From DASRAJ01 sp039920305 (GTDB lineage: Bacteria; Bacteroidota; Bacteroidia; Chitinophagales; UBA10324): a DNA stretch of 16,357 bases. How positions within the stretch are numbered: position 1 is the stretch's first letter; each line of letters opens with the position of its first letter. A program made the position numbers and the translations under genes. The DNA is taken from NCBI GenBank assembly GCA_039920305.1, contig JBDSEA010000193.1, positions 1 to 16,357 of the forward strand, given 5' to 3'. The notes beneath the pieces were generated by a model. That model was not told the origin of the DNA. It did no database searches and saw only the letters and a program-made list of their open reading frames with translations. Positions 1 through 6,653 of the stretch are shown piece by piece.

Positions 1-305
1 AAAAATATAATAAACGGGTGGATCAAGCCCTGAATGCTTTGAAAGATGATAGTATCACCTGTACAATCGTGGGTGAAGGAAGAAGTGATGGTGAATGCTC
101 TGTAGTGCTGCTGGAAAATGGAAAATATCTTGGCTATGGATTTTGCAATCATAATTTAACAGGGAAGCCGGATAAATTCAGTGCACCTTCATTTAATAAT
201 CTGAAAGAAACAATTATGCTTCAGCGTGATAACAGGGAAGTACAAGCGATCATACGATCTTACCTGCGGACACGAAAAGATTATAAGATCCATTTGCCCT
301 CATAA
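1..305 (+). CDS. C-terminal end of a DnaQ-like exonuclease / GIY-YIG (UvrC/Cho-like) fusion protein, partial
   Basis: The reading frame is open from the left edge (first full codon at base 3) and stops with TAA at 303-305, so this is the last 100 or so residues of a longer gene. The GTG at base 18 is not a credible start because the frame continues upstream of it. The visible start, KYNKRVDQALNAL, resembles the tail of Bacteroidota proteins that join a DEDD 3'-5' exonuclease domain to a GIY-YIG nuclease domain and are often annotated as DNA polymerase III epsilon. In those proteins a YNKRV segment follows a cysteine cluster after the GIY-YIG part. No catalytic residue falls inside the window, so the assignment rests on recalled tail similarity alone. 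The stop codon directly abuts the convergent glgE stop. Confidence 0.55.
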   Translation, partial: KYNKRVDQALNALKDDSITCTIVGEGRSDGECSVVLLENGKYLGYGFCNHNLTGKPDKFSAPSFNNLKETIMLQRDNREVQAIIRSYLRTRKDYKIHLPS

Positions 306-2249
306 CTATGCTTCTTCAATCCGAAATAAATGGCAGGGCAATATCGCGGGGTCGAGCTCCACATAATTCCATTTCCTGCTCCATTCATAGCGGGCATCGT
401 TAAGCAGATCATGAACAATAAAAATTTCCCCTTCGGTTTTGCCGATTTGCTCCAACGGTGTATGAAGCATTCCCCACTGTTTTTTGTGAGGATCAAGATT
501 AACGATACAAATCATTTTATTCTTCCCGTCACTGCTTTGCTTATAATAAGCAATCAGGTTGTCATTTTGAATATGAAGAAACCTGATGTTGCAGGTTTCC
601 TGCAGGGCCGGATTTTCTTTTCTCGCCCGGTTTACAATGGTCATCAGCATTTTTAATCGGTTGTCCTTGCTCCAGTCCCAGTTTCTTATCTCATACTTTT
701 CCGAATTCAAATATTCTTCCCTGCCGGGCATTGCCTCATGAACAAGCAGTTCATAGACTGGTCCGTACCATCCGTAATCAGAGCTCATGGTTGCTGCCAA
801 AAAAAATCGGGTGATAAAAACGGCTTCCAACCCGGTTTGAAGATGGTAGGGAAGAATGTCGGGTGTATTCATCCAGAAGCAGGGGCGAAAAAACTCTTTT
901 ACTTCAGTACTTGTAAGCTCATCCATATATTCCGTTAACTCCTGTTTTGTATTTCGCCATGTGAAGTAGGTATATGATTGTGTGAAGCCGGCTTTAGCGA
1001 GAAGGTACATCATGCCTGGTTCAGTGAATGCCTCAGCGAGAAAGAGTACTTCAGGATTTTTTTTCTTTACTTCAGCGATTATCCATTCCCAGAAGTAAAT
1101 TGGTTTGGTGTGCGGATTATCCACGCGGAAGATCTTTACTCCCTGCTGAATCCAGAAGTCAATAATACTTTTCAGCTCTTTCCACAAATTTTCCCAGTCA
1201 TCACTTTCAAAGTTGAATGGAACCACATCCTGGTATTTTTTCGGCGGGTTTTCAGCATATTGAACTGTACCATCCTGTCTCCAGGTAAACCATTGAGGGT
1301 GCTTCTTCACATAGGGATGGTCAGGTGAGCATTGCAAGGCATAGTCCAGCGCAACCTCAATACCCAGCTCATTCGCCGTTTTAACCAGTGAATGAAAGTC
1401 ACGAAGCGATCCAAGCTCCGGATGAATGGATTTATGCCCGTGATTATTATAACCGATTGCCCAGGGCGAGCCGGGCTCACCATCCATAGGCTTGAGGGAA
1501 TTGTTTTTCCCTTTTCTGAATGAAGATCCGATGGAATGGACCGGCGGCAGGTACAAAACATCTATACCAAGCTCATGCAATGAAGGCAGGCGTGCTTCCA
1601 CATCTTTAAAGGTACCATGCCGGATAAGCTCTCCGGATGCAGATCGTGGAAATAATTCATACCATGTGCTGAAGCGTGCCTTCCCGCGGTCAACATAACA
1701 ACGCAATTCAGGGTATTGTGTGAAGATTTTGTTATCAGGATATTTGAGCATCCATTTTTCGACCTTATGACCAGTCGCAGCTTCAATGGCCTCATCATAA
1801 TGCTTATTGCTTTTGAAAAGTCGTATAAGCTCATCAATTTCTTCTGCCTCATTTTTATTTGCAAGAGATCTTATTCTCTTAAGGTGCTGAACTCCTGCGA
1901 GCAGCTCTACATCCAGTTTTTCTTTTCCTTCCAATCTCCTTTTAAAATTATGCTTCCATGACAAAGCATGATCAACCCACGCCTGAATGGTGTAGTAATA
2001 AAAGCCTTGCTGCTCTGCCTTAAAAGACCCTGCCTTATGGTGACCACCCATATCAAGCATAAGTGACGATTGCCATTTTTTTTCACTCTCATGACGAAAC
2101 AAAACGGAAGCAGCTACGAGGTCGTGCCCATCAGTGAATACATCCGCTTCAACATTTACAACTTCACCCTCTACCCTCTTGATGTAAAATCTTCCGCCAT
2201 CAATCTCAGGGTAAACATGATCAATGTAAACGCGGATTTGTCCTTGCAT
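306..2249 (-). CDS. glgE: Alpha-1,4-glucan:maltose-1-phosphate maltosyltransferase (GlgE)
   Basis: GlgE transfers maltose from alpha-maltose-1-phosphate to the non-reducing end of alpha-1,4-glucans in the cytoplasm, a glycogen-building route linked to trehalose. The 647 residues match the usual GlgE length (about 640-700). The N-terminal GlgE-specific domain begins with EIDGGRFYIKRVEGE (about 15-29) and includes the EADVFTDGHD segment. A GH13_3 barrel follows, with CSPDHPY (about 307-313), FRVDNPHTKP containing the expected nucleophile D377, FLAEAFTEP containing the expected acid/base E406, and NTPDIL with D464 as the third carboxylate. The C-terminal beta domain contains IRNWDW (521-526). 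The family call is secure. The gene stands alone: treS, pep2/mak and glgB, often its neighbours, are not in the window. Its stop touches the stop of the convergent gene at 305, and 154 bp separate its start from rimO. Confidence 0.93.
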   Translation of the reverse strand: MQGQIRVYIDHVYPEIDGGRFYIKRVEGEVVNVEADVFTDGHDLVAASVLFRHESEKKWQSSLMLDMGGHHKAGSFKAEQQGFYYYTIQAWVDHALSWKHNFKRRLEGKEKLDVELLAGVQHLKRIRSLANKNEAEEIDELIRLFKSNKHYDEAIEAATGHKVEKWMLKYPDNKIFTQYPELRCYVDRGKARFSTWYELFPRSASGELIRHGTFKDVEARLPSLHELGIDVLYLPPVHSIGSSFRKGKNNSLKPMDGEPGSPWAIGYNNHGHKSIHPELGSLRDFHSLVKTANELGIEVALDYALQCSPDHPYVKKHPQWFTWRQDGTVQYAENPPKKYQDVVPFNFESDDWENLWKELKSIIDFWIQQGVKIFRVDNPHTKPIYFWEWIIAEVKKKNPEVLFLAEAFTEPGMMYLLAKAGFTQSYTYFTWRNTKQELTEYMDELTSTEVKEFFRPCFWMNTPDILPYHLQTGLEAVFITRFFLAATMSSDYGWYGPVYELLVHEAMPGREEYLNSEKYEIRNWDWSKDNRLKMLMTIVNRARKENPALQETCNIRFLHIQNDNLIAYYKQSSDGKNKMICIVNLDPHKKQWGMLHTPLEQIGKTEGEIFIVHDLLNDARYEWSRKWNYVELDPAILPCHLFRIEEA

Positions 2250-2403
2250 GGGTGCTTAAGATTGTAAGTGCAAAGAAAATGAAATGCGGGATGGATTTTT
2301 AGTTATTGATTTCAGGACGCCGGTTAGATATTATTTTATCCGGAAAAGGAGGGGGCTGCAGGGAAATGAAGTGAAATAAGATCTCCGCTTCCGTTGCCAA
2401 TTA

Positions 2404-3759
2404 TTAATTACAGCCCTGTTCAATATTTTCTGAGGGTATTCCGATCAGATCAAAGGCTTCCGCGGCAATAATTTTAATGGTGGAGAAGTCCCCGATACGT
2501 AAATAGTTATCGCCAGAATCACCCCCATCCGATTTTACTGGGATCAGCACTTCATTATCTACTTCCGGAGAATCGTATTCTGTTCTTCCGATAAAATAAT
2601 TTCCTTCCTTACGATCAATGAGAACTCTCAGAATTTTTCCTGCTTTTTGCTGATTGAGTTCCATAGAAATCTCTTCCTGCAATGCCATAAGTTCCGATGC
2701 GCGGTATTGCTTTACTTCTTCAGGAACATCATTGCTATAGTCATAGCCACTTGTTCCTTCCTCATGCGAATACGTAAATACACCAAGGCGATCAAACCTT
2801 GTTTCCCGGACAAAATTTTTCAGCTCTTCAAAATCACTTTCTGTTTCTCCCGGGAAACCAACCAGCAGGGTGGTGCGCAATGCAATACCCGGGATTTTTT
2901 CACGAATGGTTTTGATGAGTTGATGCGTTTCGTCTTTCGTGATTTGCCTTCGCATTCTTTTCAAAACCGCATCGGAAATGTGCTGAAAAGGAATATCAAG
3001 GTAATTGCAGATATTCTTCCGGTCGCGGATCATATCAAGAATTTCAAGAGGGAAATTTGATGGATAAGCATAGTGCAGCCGTATCCATTCGAGACCTTCA
3101 ATGTCGCTGATGGTTTCGAGCAGGAACGCAAGCTTTCTTTCCTTATAAATATCGAGACCGTAGTAGGTAAGTTCCTGCGCAATCAGTAAGACCTCCTTTA
3201 CTCCGTTGCGTACCAGGTTCTTTATTTCAGCAACAATTTGCTCCACTGACTTTGAGACATGCTTGCCGCGCATCAGCGGAATCGCACAGAAGGCACAGGT
3301 TCGGTTGCATCCCTCAGAAATTTTTACAAATGCGTAATGAGGAGGTGTAATTAGCTGCCTCTCACCAATCAACTCATGCCTGTAATCTGCGCCCAGGCGC
3401 TTCAGCAGCAGGGGTAACTCCATGGTGCCGAACCAGTCATCAACCTGGGGTATCTCCTTTTGCAGATCATCCCGATATCGCTGTGACAAGCAGCCGGTGA
3501 CATAAAGCTTTTTTACTGCACCTTCCTGTTTTCTTCCGGCGTATTCCAGTATGGTATTGATAGATTCCTGCTTTGCATTGTCAATGAATCCGCAGGTGTT
3601 GATGATTACTATATCCTCCTTCCTGTTTTCCTTTTCATGAGTAACACTGAAATTATTTGCGCTCAGCTGACCCATCAGAAGCTCGGAATCCACCATATTT
3701 TTGGAGCAGCCGAGGGTGATGACGTTCACTTTGGGTTTGCCTAATGATTTTGTTCTCAT
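2404..3759 (-). CDS. rimO: Ribosomal protein S12 methylthiotransferase RimO
   Basis: RimO is a radical-SAM enzyme that adds a methylthio group to the conserved aspartate of ribosomal protein uS12, using two 4Fe-4S clusters. The 451-residue protein has the full architecture. The N-terminal UPF0004 domain has cysteines at C18 (TLGCSKN), C56 (NTCGFI) and C90 (VTGCLSQRY). The radical-SAM domain has the CxxxCxxC triad C151/C155/C158 in SEGCNRTCAFCAIPLMRG. A C-terminal TRAM-like domain lies around 375-438. The LGCSKNxVDSE and PLMRG signatures favour RimO over the tRNA enzyme MiaB. It starts 18 bp downstream of the ftsY stop on the same strand, so the two are probably cotranscribed, a pairing common in Bacteroidota. 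Confidence 0.95.
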   Translation of the reverse strand: MRTKSLGKPKVNVITLGCSKNMVDSELLMGQLSANNFSVTHEKENRKEDIVIINTCGFIDNAKQESINTILEYAGRKQEGAVKKLYVTGCLSQRYRDDLQKEIPQVDDWFGTMELPLLLKRLGADYRHELIGERQLITPPHYAFVKISEGCNRTCAFCAIPLMRGKHVSKSVEQIVAEIKNLVRNGVKEVLLIAQELTYYGLDIYKERKLAFLLETISDIEGLEWIRLHYAYPSNFPLEILDMIRDRKNICNYLDIPFQHISDAVLKRMRRQITKDETHQLIKTIREKIPGIALRTTLLVGFPGETESDFEELKNFVRETRFDRLGVFTYSHEEGTSGYDYSNDVPEEVKQYRASELMALQEEISMELNQQKAGKILRVLIDRKEGNYFIGRTEYDSPEVDNEVLIPVKSDGGDSGDNYLRIGDFSTIKIIAAEAFDLIGIPSENIEQGCN

Positions 3760-3777
3760 GAAAATCTATAGTGTCAA

Positions 3778-4734
3778 TCAATTTCCTTCAAACAATGAAT
3801 CCACGAACGCCTGCTTATTGAAAACCTGGAGCTGATGGATCTTCTCACCCACTCCAATGTATTTTACAGGGATTTTAAACTGATCAGCAATGCCGATCAC
3901 TACTCCGCCCTTCGCAGTTCCATCCAGCTTTGTGAGTGCAATGGCAGTTATCTCCGTTACCGCAGTAAATTGTTTCGCCTGCTCAATTGCATTCTGACCT
4001 GTTGAGGCATCCAGCACGAGCAATACCTCATGTGGTGCATCGGGAACTACTTTCTGCATTACCCTCTTGATCTTTCCCAGCTCATTCATCAGGTTCACTT
4101 TGTTGTGCAACCTTCCCGCAGTATCAATAATGATCACATCAACTCCGCGGGTAACACCTGATTGAAGGGTATCGAAGGCGACGGCAGCGGGATCAGCGCC
4201 GGGTTCCTGCTTTATGATGTCAACACCTGCCCGCTTGCTCCAAATGACGAGCTGCTCCACGGCAGCCGCGCGAAATGTATCAGCGGCTCCAAGCAAAACT
4301 TTTTTTCCCTTCTCTCTGAACTGGTTCGCCAGCTTCCCGATGGTGGTGGTTTTTCCGACACCGTTCACACCTACCACCATGATCACGTATGGATGTTTGC
4401 CTGGGGGAATTGAAAGCTCTTCAGATTCGTCATTTGATTCAATGGAAAACAGGTGAACAATTTCTTCCTTCAAAATTCTGTTCAGGTCTGAAGTATTCAG
4501 GTATTTGTCTTTTGCCACGCGTTCCTCTAATTGCCCGATGATCTTTAGAGTGGTTTCAAGCCCGACATCTGAGGCAATGAGCGCGTTTTCAATTTCATCA
4601 AGAGATTCCTCATCCACGGTTGATTTGCCGGCAACCGCCTTTGCGATTTTGGAAAAAAACCCTTCGCGTGTTTTCTCCAGACCTTTATCCAGGTCTTCTT
4701 TCTTTTCCTTCGAGAAAAATTTTAGAAATGCCAT
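3778..4734 (-). CDS. ftsY: Signal recognition particle receptor FtsY
   Basis: FtsY is the SRP receptor GTPase that docks ribosome-nascent-chain complexes with SRP at the inner membrane. The 318 residues comprise an N domain (about 15-95) and a G domain. The P-loop GVNGVGKTT lies at 122-130, DTFRAAA at 152-158, the G3 motif DTAGR at 204-208 and the G4 motif TKLDG at 268-272. The tail KYIGVGEKIHQLQVF is typical of FtsY rather than Ffh, and there is no M domain. The acidic A domain is nearly absent, as usual for short Bacteroidota forms. The ATG at 4732-4734 lies 7 bp after the end of the frame that continues the HEPN remnant, so ftsY may be read from upstream transcription through the toxin-antitoxin locus. 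I saw no convincing TAnnTTTG element right in front of it. Confidence 0.96.
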   Translation of the reverse strand: MAFLKFFSKEKKEDLDKGLEKTREGFFSKIAKAVAGKSTVDEESLDEIENALIASDVGLETTLKIIGQLEERVAKDKYLNTSDLNRILKEEIVHLFSIESNDESEELSIPPGKHPYVIMVVGVNGVGKTTTIGKLANQFREKGKKVLLGAADTFRAAAVEQLVIWSKRAGVDIIKQEPGADPAAVAFDTLQSGVTRGVDVIIIDTAGRLHNKVNLMNELGKIKRVMQKVVPDAPHEVLLVLDASTGQNAIEQAKQFTAVTEITAIALTKLDGTAKGGVVIGIADQFKIPVKYIGVGEKIHQLQVFNKQAFVDSLFEGN

Positions 4735-4741
4735 GACTGAA

Positions 4742-5083
4742 TTATTGCTGGTGTTTTAGTAATTCTTCAATGCGACGCTTGAGTAGCGGCAAATCTTTAT
4801 TAATGATTCCCCCTACTATTGTTTAATCAACCTTATCATAGCCATGAATTACCCAATTCCGAAAATTGACAACTCTTTTTGCTTTCTCAATAGGGAAGTT
4901 TGAATCCTCTTTAAGAATTCGTGAGATGGCTTCGCCAATAATTTCAAATTCCCGTTCAATCGCCCGACGTTGAATTTTGGTATTTTGGTATTTATGAAAA
5001 TTTATTTTCCCTCCTAAAAATTCAACAATAGATTGAATGGAAGTACTGATATCTGTATGACATTTAAGAATCTCACGATTCAT
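4742..5083 (-). pseudogene. HepT-type HEPN toxin (DUF86) interrupted by an in-frame TAA
   Basis: The intact frame gives 86 residues from ATG 5083 to TAA 4823-4825 and has the HEPN fold signature. The RX4HXY motif is R75-NWVI-H80-G-Y82, which in HepT toxins forms the RNase site; its tyrosine is the residue modified by the partner MNT enzyme. Reading past the TAA in the same frame gives TIVGGIINKDLP followed by LLKRRIEELLKHQQ, ending at TAA 4742-4744. That is the C-terminal helix expected of a DUF86 protein, so the ancestral gene was about 113 codons, a normal length, and has one nonsense codon at position 87. Where many relatives have VWG, this frame reads VGG (GGG GGA), possibly a second change from TGG. 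The gene overlaps the upstream MNT frame by 11 bp. Either the toxin is inactivated, an 86-residue form still folds, or the base is a sequence error. Confidence 0.8.
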
Positions 5084-5378
5084 AAATCAGCATTTTAGAC
5101 TCTTCAATGCTGCTGATAAAATACGGGTTGGATAAAGATTTATCAGTGAGAAGATCAATCGGTGATTTTAGAATTGATTCTAATCCTTCATGCAGGTTGA
5201 AATAACAATCTGTGTAACGCATGTAATCCATCTCTTTAAATGAAACCAGAAAGTCAAGATCACTTTTATCTTTCATAATACCACGAGCAGCCGAACCAAA
5301 CAGAAACAGTTTGCTCACATTGTTTTTCGAGCAAATATTCTCATTAGAATTTGTATTATTTGCAATTGCAGGTATCAT
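5073..5378 (-). CDS. MntA-type minimal nucleotidyltransferase (HEPN/MNT antitoxin)
   Basis: This 101-residue protein is of the minimal nucleotidyltransferase family. It has the GS-X10-DXD signature, with G28-S29 in LFLFGSAARG and D40-L-D42 in KSDLDFLV. A third acidic position, D75 in SPIDLLTD, completes the two-metal site. In characterised HEPN/MNT pairs the MNT antitoxin adds AMP to the tyrosine of the HEPN RX4HXY motif and silences the toxin. All the catalytic residues needed for that are present here. The gene precedes and overlaps the HEPN gene by 11 bp (antitoxin first), so the two are translationally coupled. It begins just 16 bp after the terminator U-tract of the ribosomal operon, so its transcription would need readthrough or a promoter I cannot recognise. 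Confidence 0.85.
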   Translation of the reverse strand: MIPAIANNTNSNENICSKNNVSKLFLFGSAARGIMKDKSDLDFLVSFKEMDYMRYTDCYFNLHEGLESILKSPIDLLTDKSLSNPYFISSIEESKMLIYES

Positions 5379-5393
5379 CTACTAAAATTAATT

Positions 5394-5425
5394 AAAAAAG
5401 CTTCTCTATTTTTAAGAGAAGCTTT
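5394..5425 (-). terminator. Rho-independent terminator of the rpmB-rpmG-DUF4295 operon
   Basis: A perfect 11-bp stem pairs 5397-5407 (AAAGCTTCTCT) with 5415-5425 (AGAGAAGCTTT) around a 7-nt loop. On the minus strand the stem is followed by a run of T (TTTTTT, partly shared with the stem) and then AT-rich sequence. On the plus strand the hairpin is followed by GGCTGGG, so it terminates minus-strand transcription only. It lies 23 bp beyond the DUF4295 stop and just before the MNT gene. Confidence 0.85.
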
Positions 5426-5447
5426 GGCTGGGTTGGTAAATAAAGTT

Positions 5448-5639
5448 TTAACTGCCTTGTGATGCGAGAAATTCTTTCACTTTGTCCTTATGAATAATCC
5501 GCTCCCTGTAAACATATGCACCCGTTTTTTCAGACCGCTCTGAAACTATCAGGCGGACATATGCTTTTGATGCAGCTGACTGTGAGGCATCTTTCTGAGT
5601 TTTCGCGTTTTTGGAGGTTTTACCTGCGTCTTTTGCCAT
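5448..5639 (-). CDS. DUF4295 small basic protein of the L28-L33 operon
   Basis: This 63-residue, lysine-rich protein resembles the Bacteroidota-specific DUF4295 family, usually about 50 residues. The conserved core is SEKTGAYVYRERIIHKDKVKEFL (about 35-57). It is the third gene after rpmB and rpmG, 8 bp from the rpmG stop, and is followed by the operon terminator; this order is standard in the phylum. The position and charge fit a ribosome-associated or ribosomal protein. A Bacteroidota-specific 50S protein called bL38 has been described, but I cannot confirm here that it is this family. The first 25 residues are low-complexity (K, S, A, Q) and longer than I expect for the family. Confidence 0.85.
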   Translation of the reverse strand: MAKDAGKTSKNAKTQKDASQSAASKAYVRLIVSERSEKTGAYVYRERIIHKDKVKEFLASQGS

Positions 5640-5647
5640 GATGTTTG

Positions 5648-5830
5648 TTATTTAATTTCTTTATGCAATGTCATTTTTTTCAGGATGGGATTGTACTTTT
5701 TCAATTCGATTCGGGCAGGGGTATTTTTTTTGTTCTTGGTAGTAATGTAGCGGCTGATGCCGGGCATTCCGCTCGCCTTTTGCTCCGTACATTCAAGAAT
5801 TACCTGGATTCGACTATCTTTCTTAGCCAT
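5648..5830 (-). CDS. rpmG: 50S ribosomal protein L33 (bL33)
   Basis: This 60-residue protein has the L33 pattern: an initial MAKKDSRIQVILECTE, the central GISRYITTKNKKNTP and the end RIELKKYNPILKKMTLHKEIK. Only one cysteine (C14) is present, so it lacks the two CxxC zinc knuckles and is a zinc-independent (C-) form. It lies 22 bp downstream of rpmB and 8 bp upstream of the DUF4295 gene, in one operon. Confidence 0.96.
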   Translation of the reverse strand: MAKKDSRIQVILECTEQKASGMPGISRYITTKNKKNTPARIELKKYNPILKKMTLHKEIK

Positions 5831-5852
5831 TATTCAAATAGATTTTTAAATT

Positions 5853-6089
5853 TTATATAACCATTCCCTTTGCTCTGGCTTTTTTCAATACCGCAGAAAT
5901 GCCATTTTTATTGATTGTCCGCAATGCGCTTGTTGAAACCTTCAATTCAATCCATTTATTTTCTTCCGGAATAAAAAATTTCTTCTTCTGCAAATTAGGC
6001 TGAAACCTGCGATTGGTCTTGATATTCGAGTGTGATACCTTGTGTCCGAACATTGTTTTTTTACCTGAAATCTCACAAACCTTTGACAT
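5853..6089 (-). CDS. rpmB: 50S ribosomal protein L28 (bL28)
   Basis: This 78-residue protein starts MSKVCEISGKKTMFGHKVSHS, followed by NIKTNRRFQPNLQKKKF and STSALRTINKNGISAVLKKA, all typical of bL28. A Cys at position 5 is present without a full zinc-binding set. It is the first gene of the operon rpmB-rpmG-DUF4295, with a well-formed promoter at 6115-6144 giving a leader of roughly 20 nt. Confidence 0.96.
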   Translation of the reverse strand: MSKVCEISGKKTMFGHKVSHSNIKTNRRFQPNLQKKKFFIPEENKWIELKVSTSALRTINKNGISAVLKKARAKGMVI

Positions 6090-6114
6090 GACTTCAATTA
6101 TTTTTTAGGGGCGA

Positions 6115-6144
6115 CAAAGATAAACCAATAATGTTTTTAAACAA
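6115..6144 (-). promoter_or_regulatory. Bacteroidota-type promoter of rpmB-rpmG-DUF4295
   Basis: On the minus strand TTG (6142-6144) is followed after exactly 19 nt by TATCTTTG (6115-6122), a full match to the -33 TTG / -7 TAnnTTTG consensus of Bacteroidota sigma-A promoters. The expected start lies near 6108, about 20 nt before the rpmB ATG. Confidence 0.65.
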
Positions 6145-6236
6145 GTAATTGGCGGGCAAATTTCAGGAAGTGACCTCAATGATCCTGGTGAGCATAATTC
6201 TGAAACTTCTGTAGATTTTGATCATTCCAGTAAAGT

Positions 6237-6584
6237 TTAAAGATGAAGCTTTTCTTTTTTCACCAGCAGTTGCTCCTTTGTTTCAACATGCTCCGGATCA
6301 GGAACACAGCAATCCACAGGACAAACAGCCGCGCACTGGGGCTCTTCATGAAAGCCCTCGCATTCGGTACACTTATTTGGAACGATGTAATAAACACTGT
6401 CAGAAATCGGCGGGAAGCGTTGCTCGGCCTCTACCGTAGTTCCCTCAAGAAGTGTTACTGCCCCCTTCAAAGTGGTTCCGTCAGACATTGCCCACTCCGC
6501 ACCCCCCTCATAGATGGCATTGTTCGGACATTCAGGCTCGCAGGCTCCGCAGTTGATACACTCCTCAGTTATATGAATTGCCAT
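6237..6584 (-). CDS. 4Fe-4S dicluster ferredoxin
   Basis: This is a small soluble electron carrier with two 4Fe-4S sites. I start it at ATG 6582-6584 (115 residues, MAIHITEECINCGAC). A longer in-frame ATG at 6632 would place the promoter inside the coding region and adds a non-conserved stretch. The first cluster motif is C9-x2-C12-x2-C15-x3-C19-P. The second is C72-x2-C75-x8-C84-x3-C88-P, the longer spacing seen in Alvin-type (Allochromatium) ferredoxins. About 50 residues separate the two motifs. The gene is transcribed away from the LuxC-like acyl-CoA reductase, and I recall this pairing as common in Bacteroidota. A role as electron donor to the reductase is inference only, since LuxC enzymes use NADPH. 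Confidence 0.92.
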   Translation of the reverse strand: MAIHITEECINCGACEPECPNNAIYEGGAEWAMSDGTTLKGAVTLLEGTTVEAEQRFPPISDSVYYIVPNKCTECEGFHEEPQCAAVCPVDCCVPDPEHVETKEQLLVKKEKLHL

Positions 6585-6589
6585 GTGAT

Positions 6590-6597
6590 TAGTTTTG
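6590..6597 (+). promoter_or_regulatory. Possible -7 element for the acyl-CoA reductase gene
   Basis: TAGTTTTG matches TAnnTTTG and lies 56 bp before the ATG at 6654. No TTG sits at the expected -33 distance, so this is a weak call. It would overlap the 5' leader of the divergent ferredoxin gene. Confidence 0.3.
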
Positions 6598-6602
6598 GCC
6601 GT

Positions 6603-6633
6603 CAAAATTATCAAAGGAATGCTTTGATACAAA
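6603..6633 (-). promoter_or_regulatory. Bacteroidota-type promoter of the ferredoxin gene
   Basis: On the minus strand TTTG (6630-6633) is followed after 19 nt by TAATTTTG (6603-6610), a full consensus match. The start site should lie near 6596, about 12 nt before the ATG at 6584. This decides against the longer ORF starting at 6632. Confidence 0.65.
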
Positions 6634-6653
6634 TTTGATTTACCGGGCAGAGT

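Noticed and set aside
18..305. Independent 95-codon gene starting at GTG 18
   Set aside because: The frame stays open to the left edge and the upstream residues (KYNKR) fit the recalled homologue tail, so it is the 3' end of a longer gene.
4735..4822. Small separate ORF between the HEPN stop and ftsY
   Set aside because: It has no start codon of its own with a plausible signal and is in frame with the HEPN gene, so it is better explained as the severed toxin C-terminus.
6237..6638. Longer ferredoxin start at 6632 and a 131-codon plus-strand frame over the same bases
   Set aside because: The consensus promoter at 6603-6633 would lie inside the longer form, and MAIHITEECINCGAC is the normal N-terminus; the plus-strand frame is the antisense shadow.
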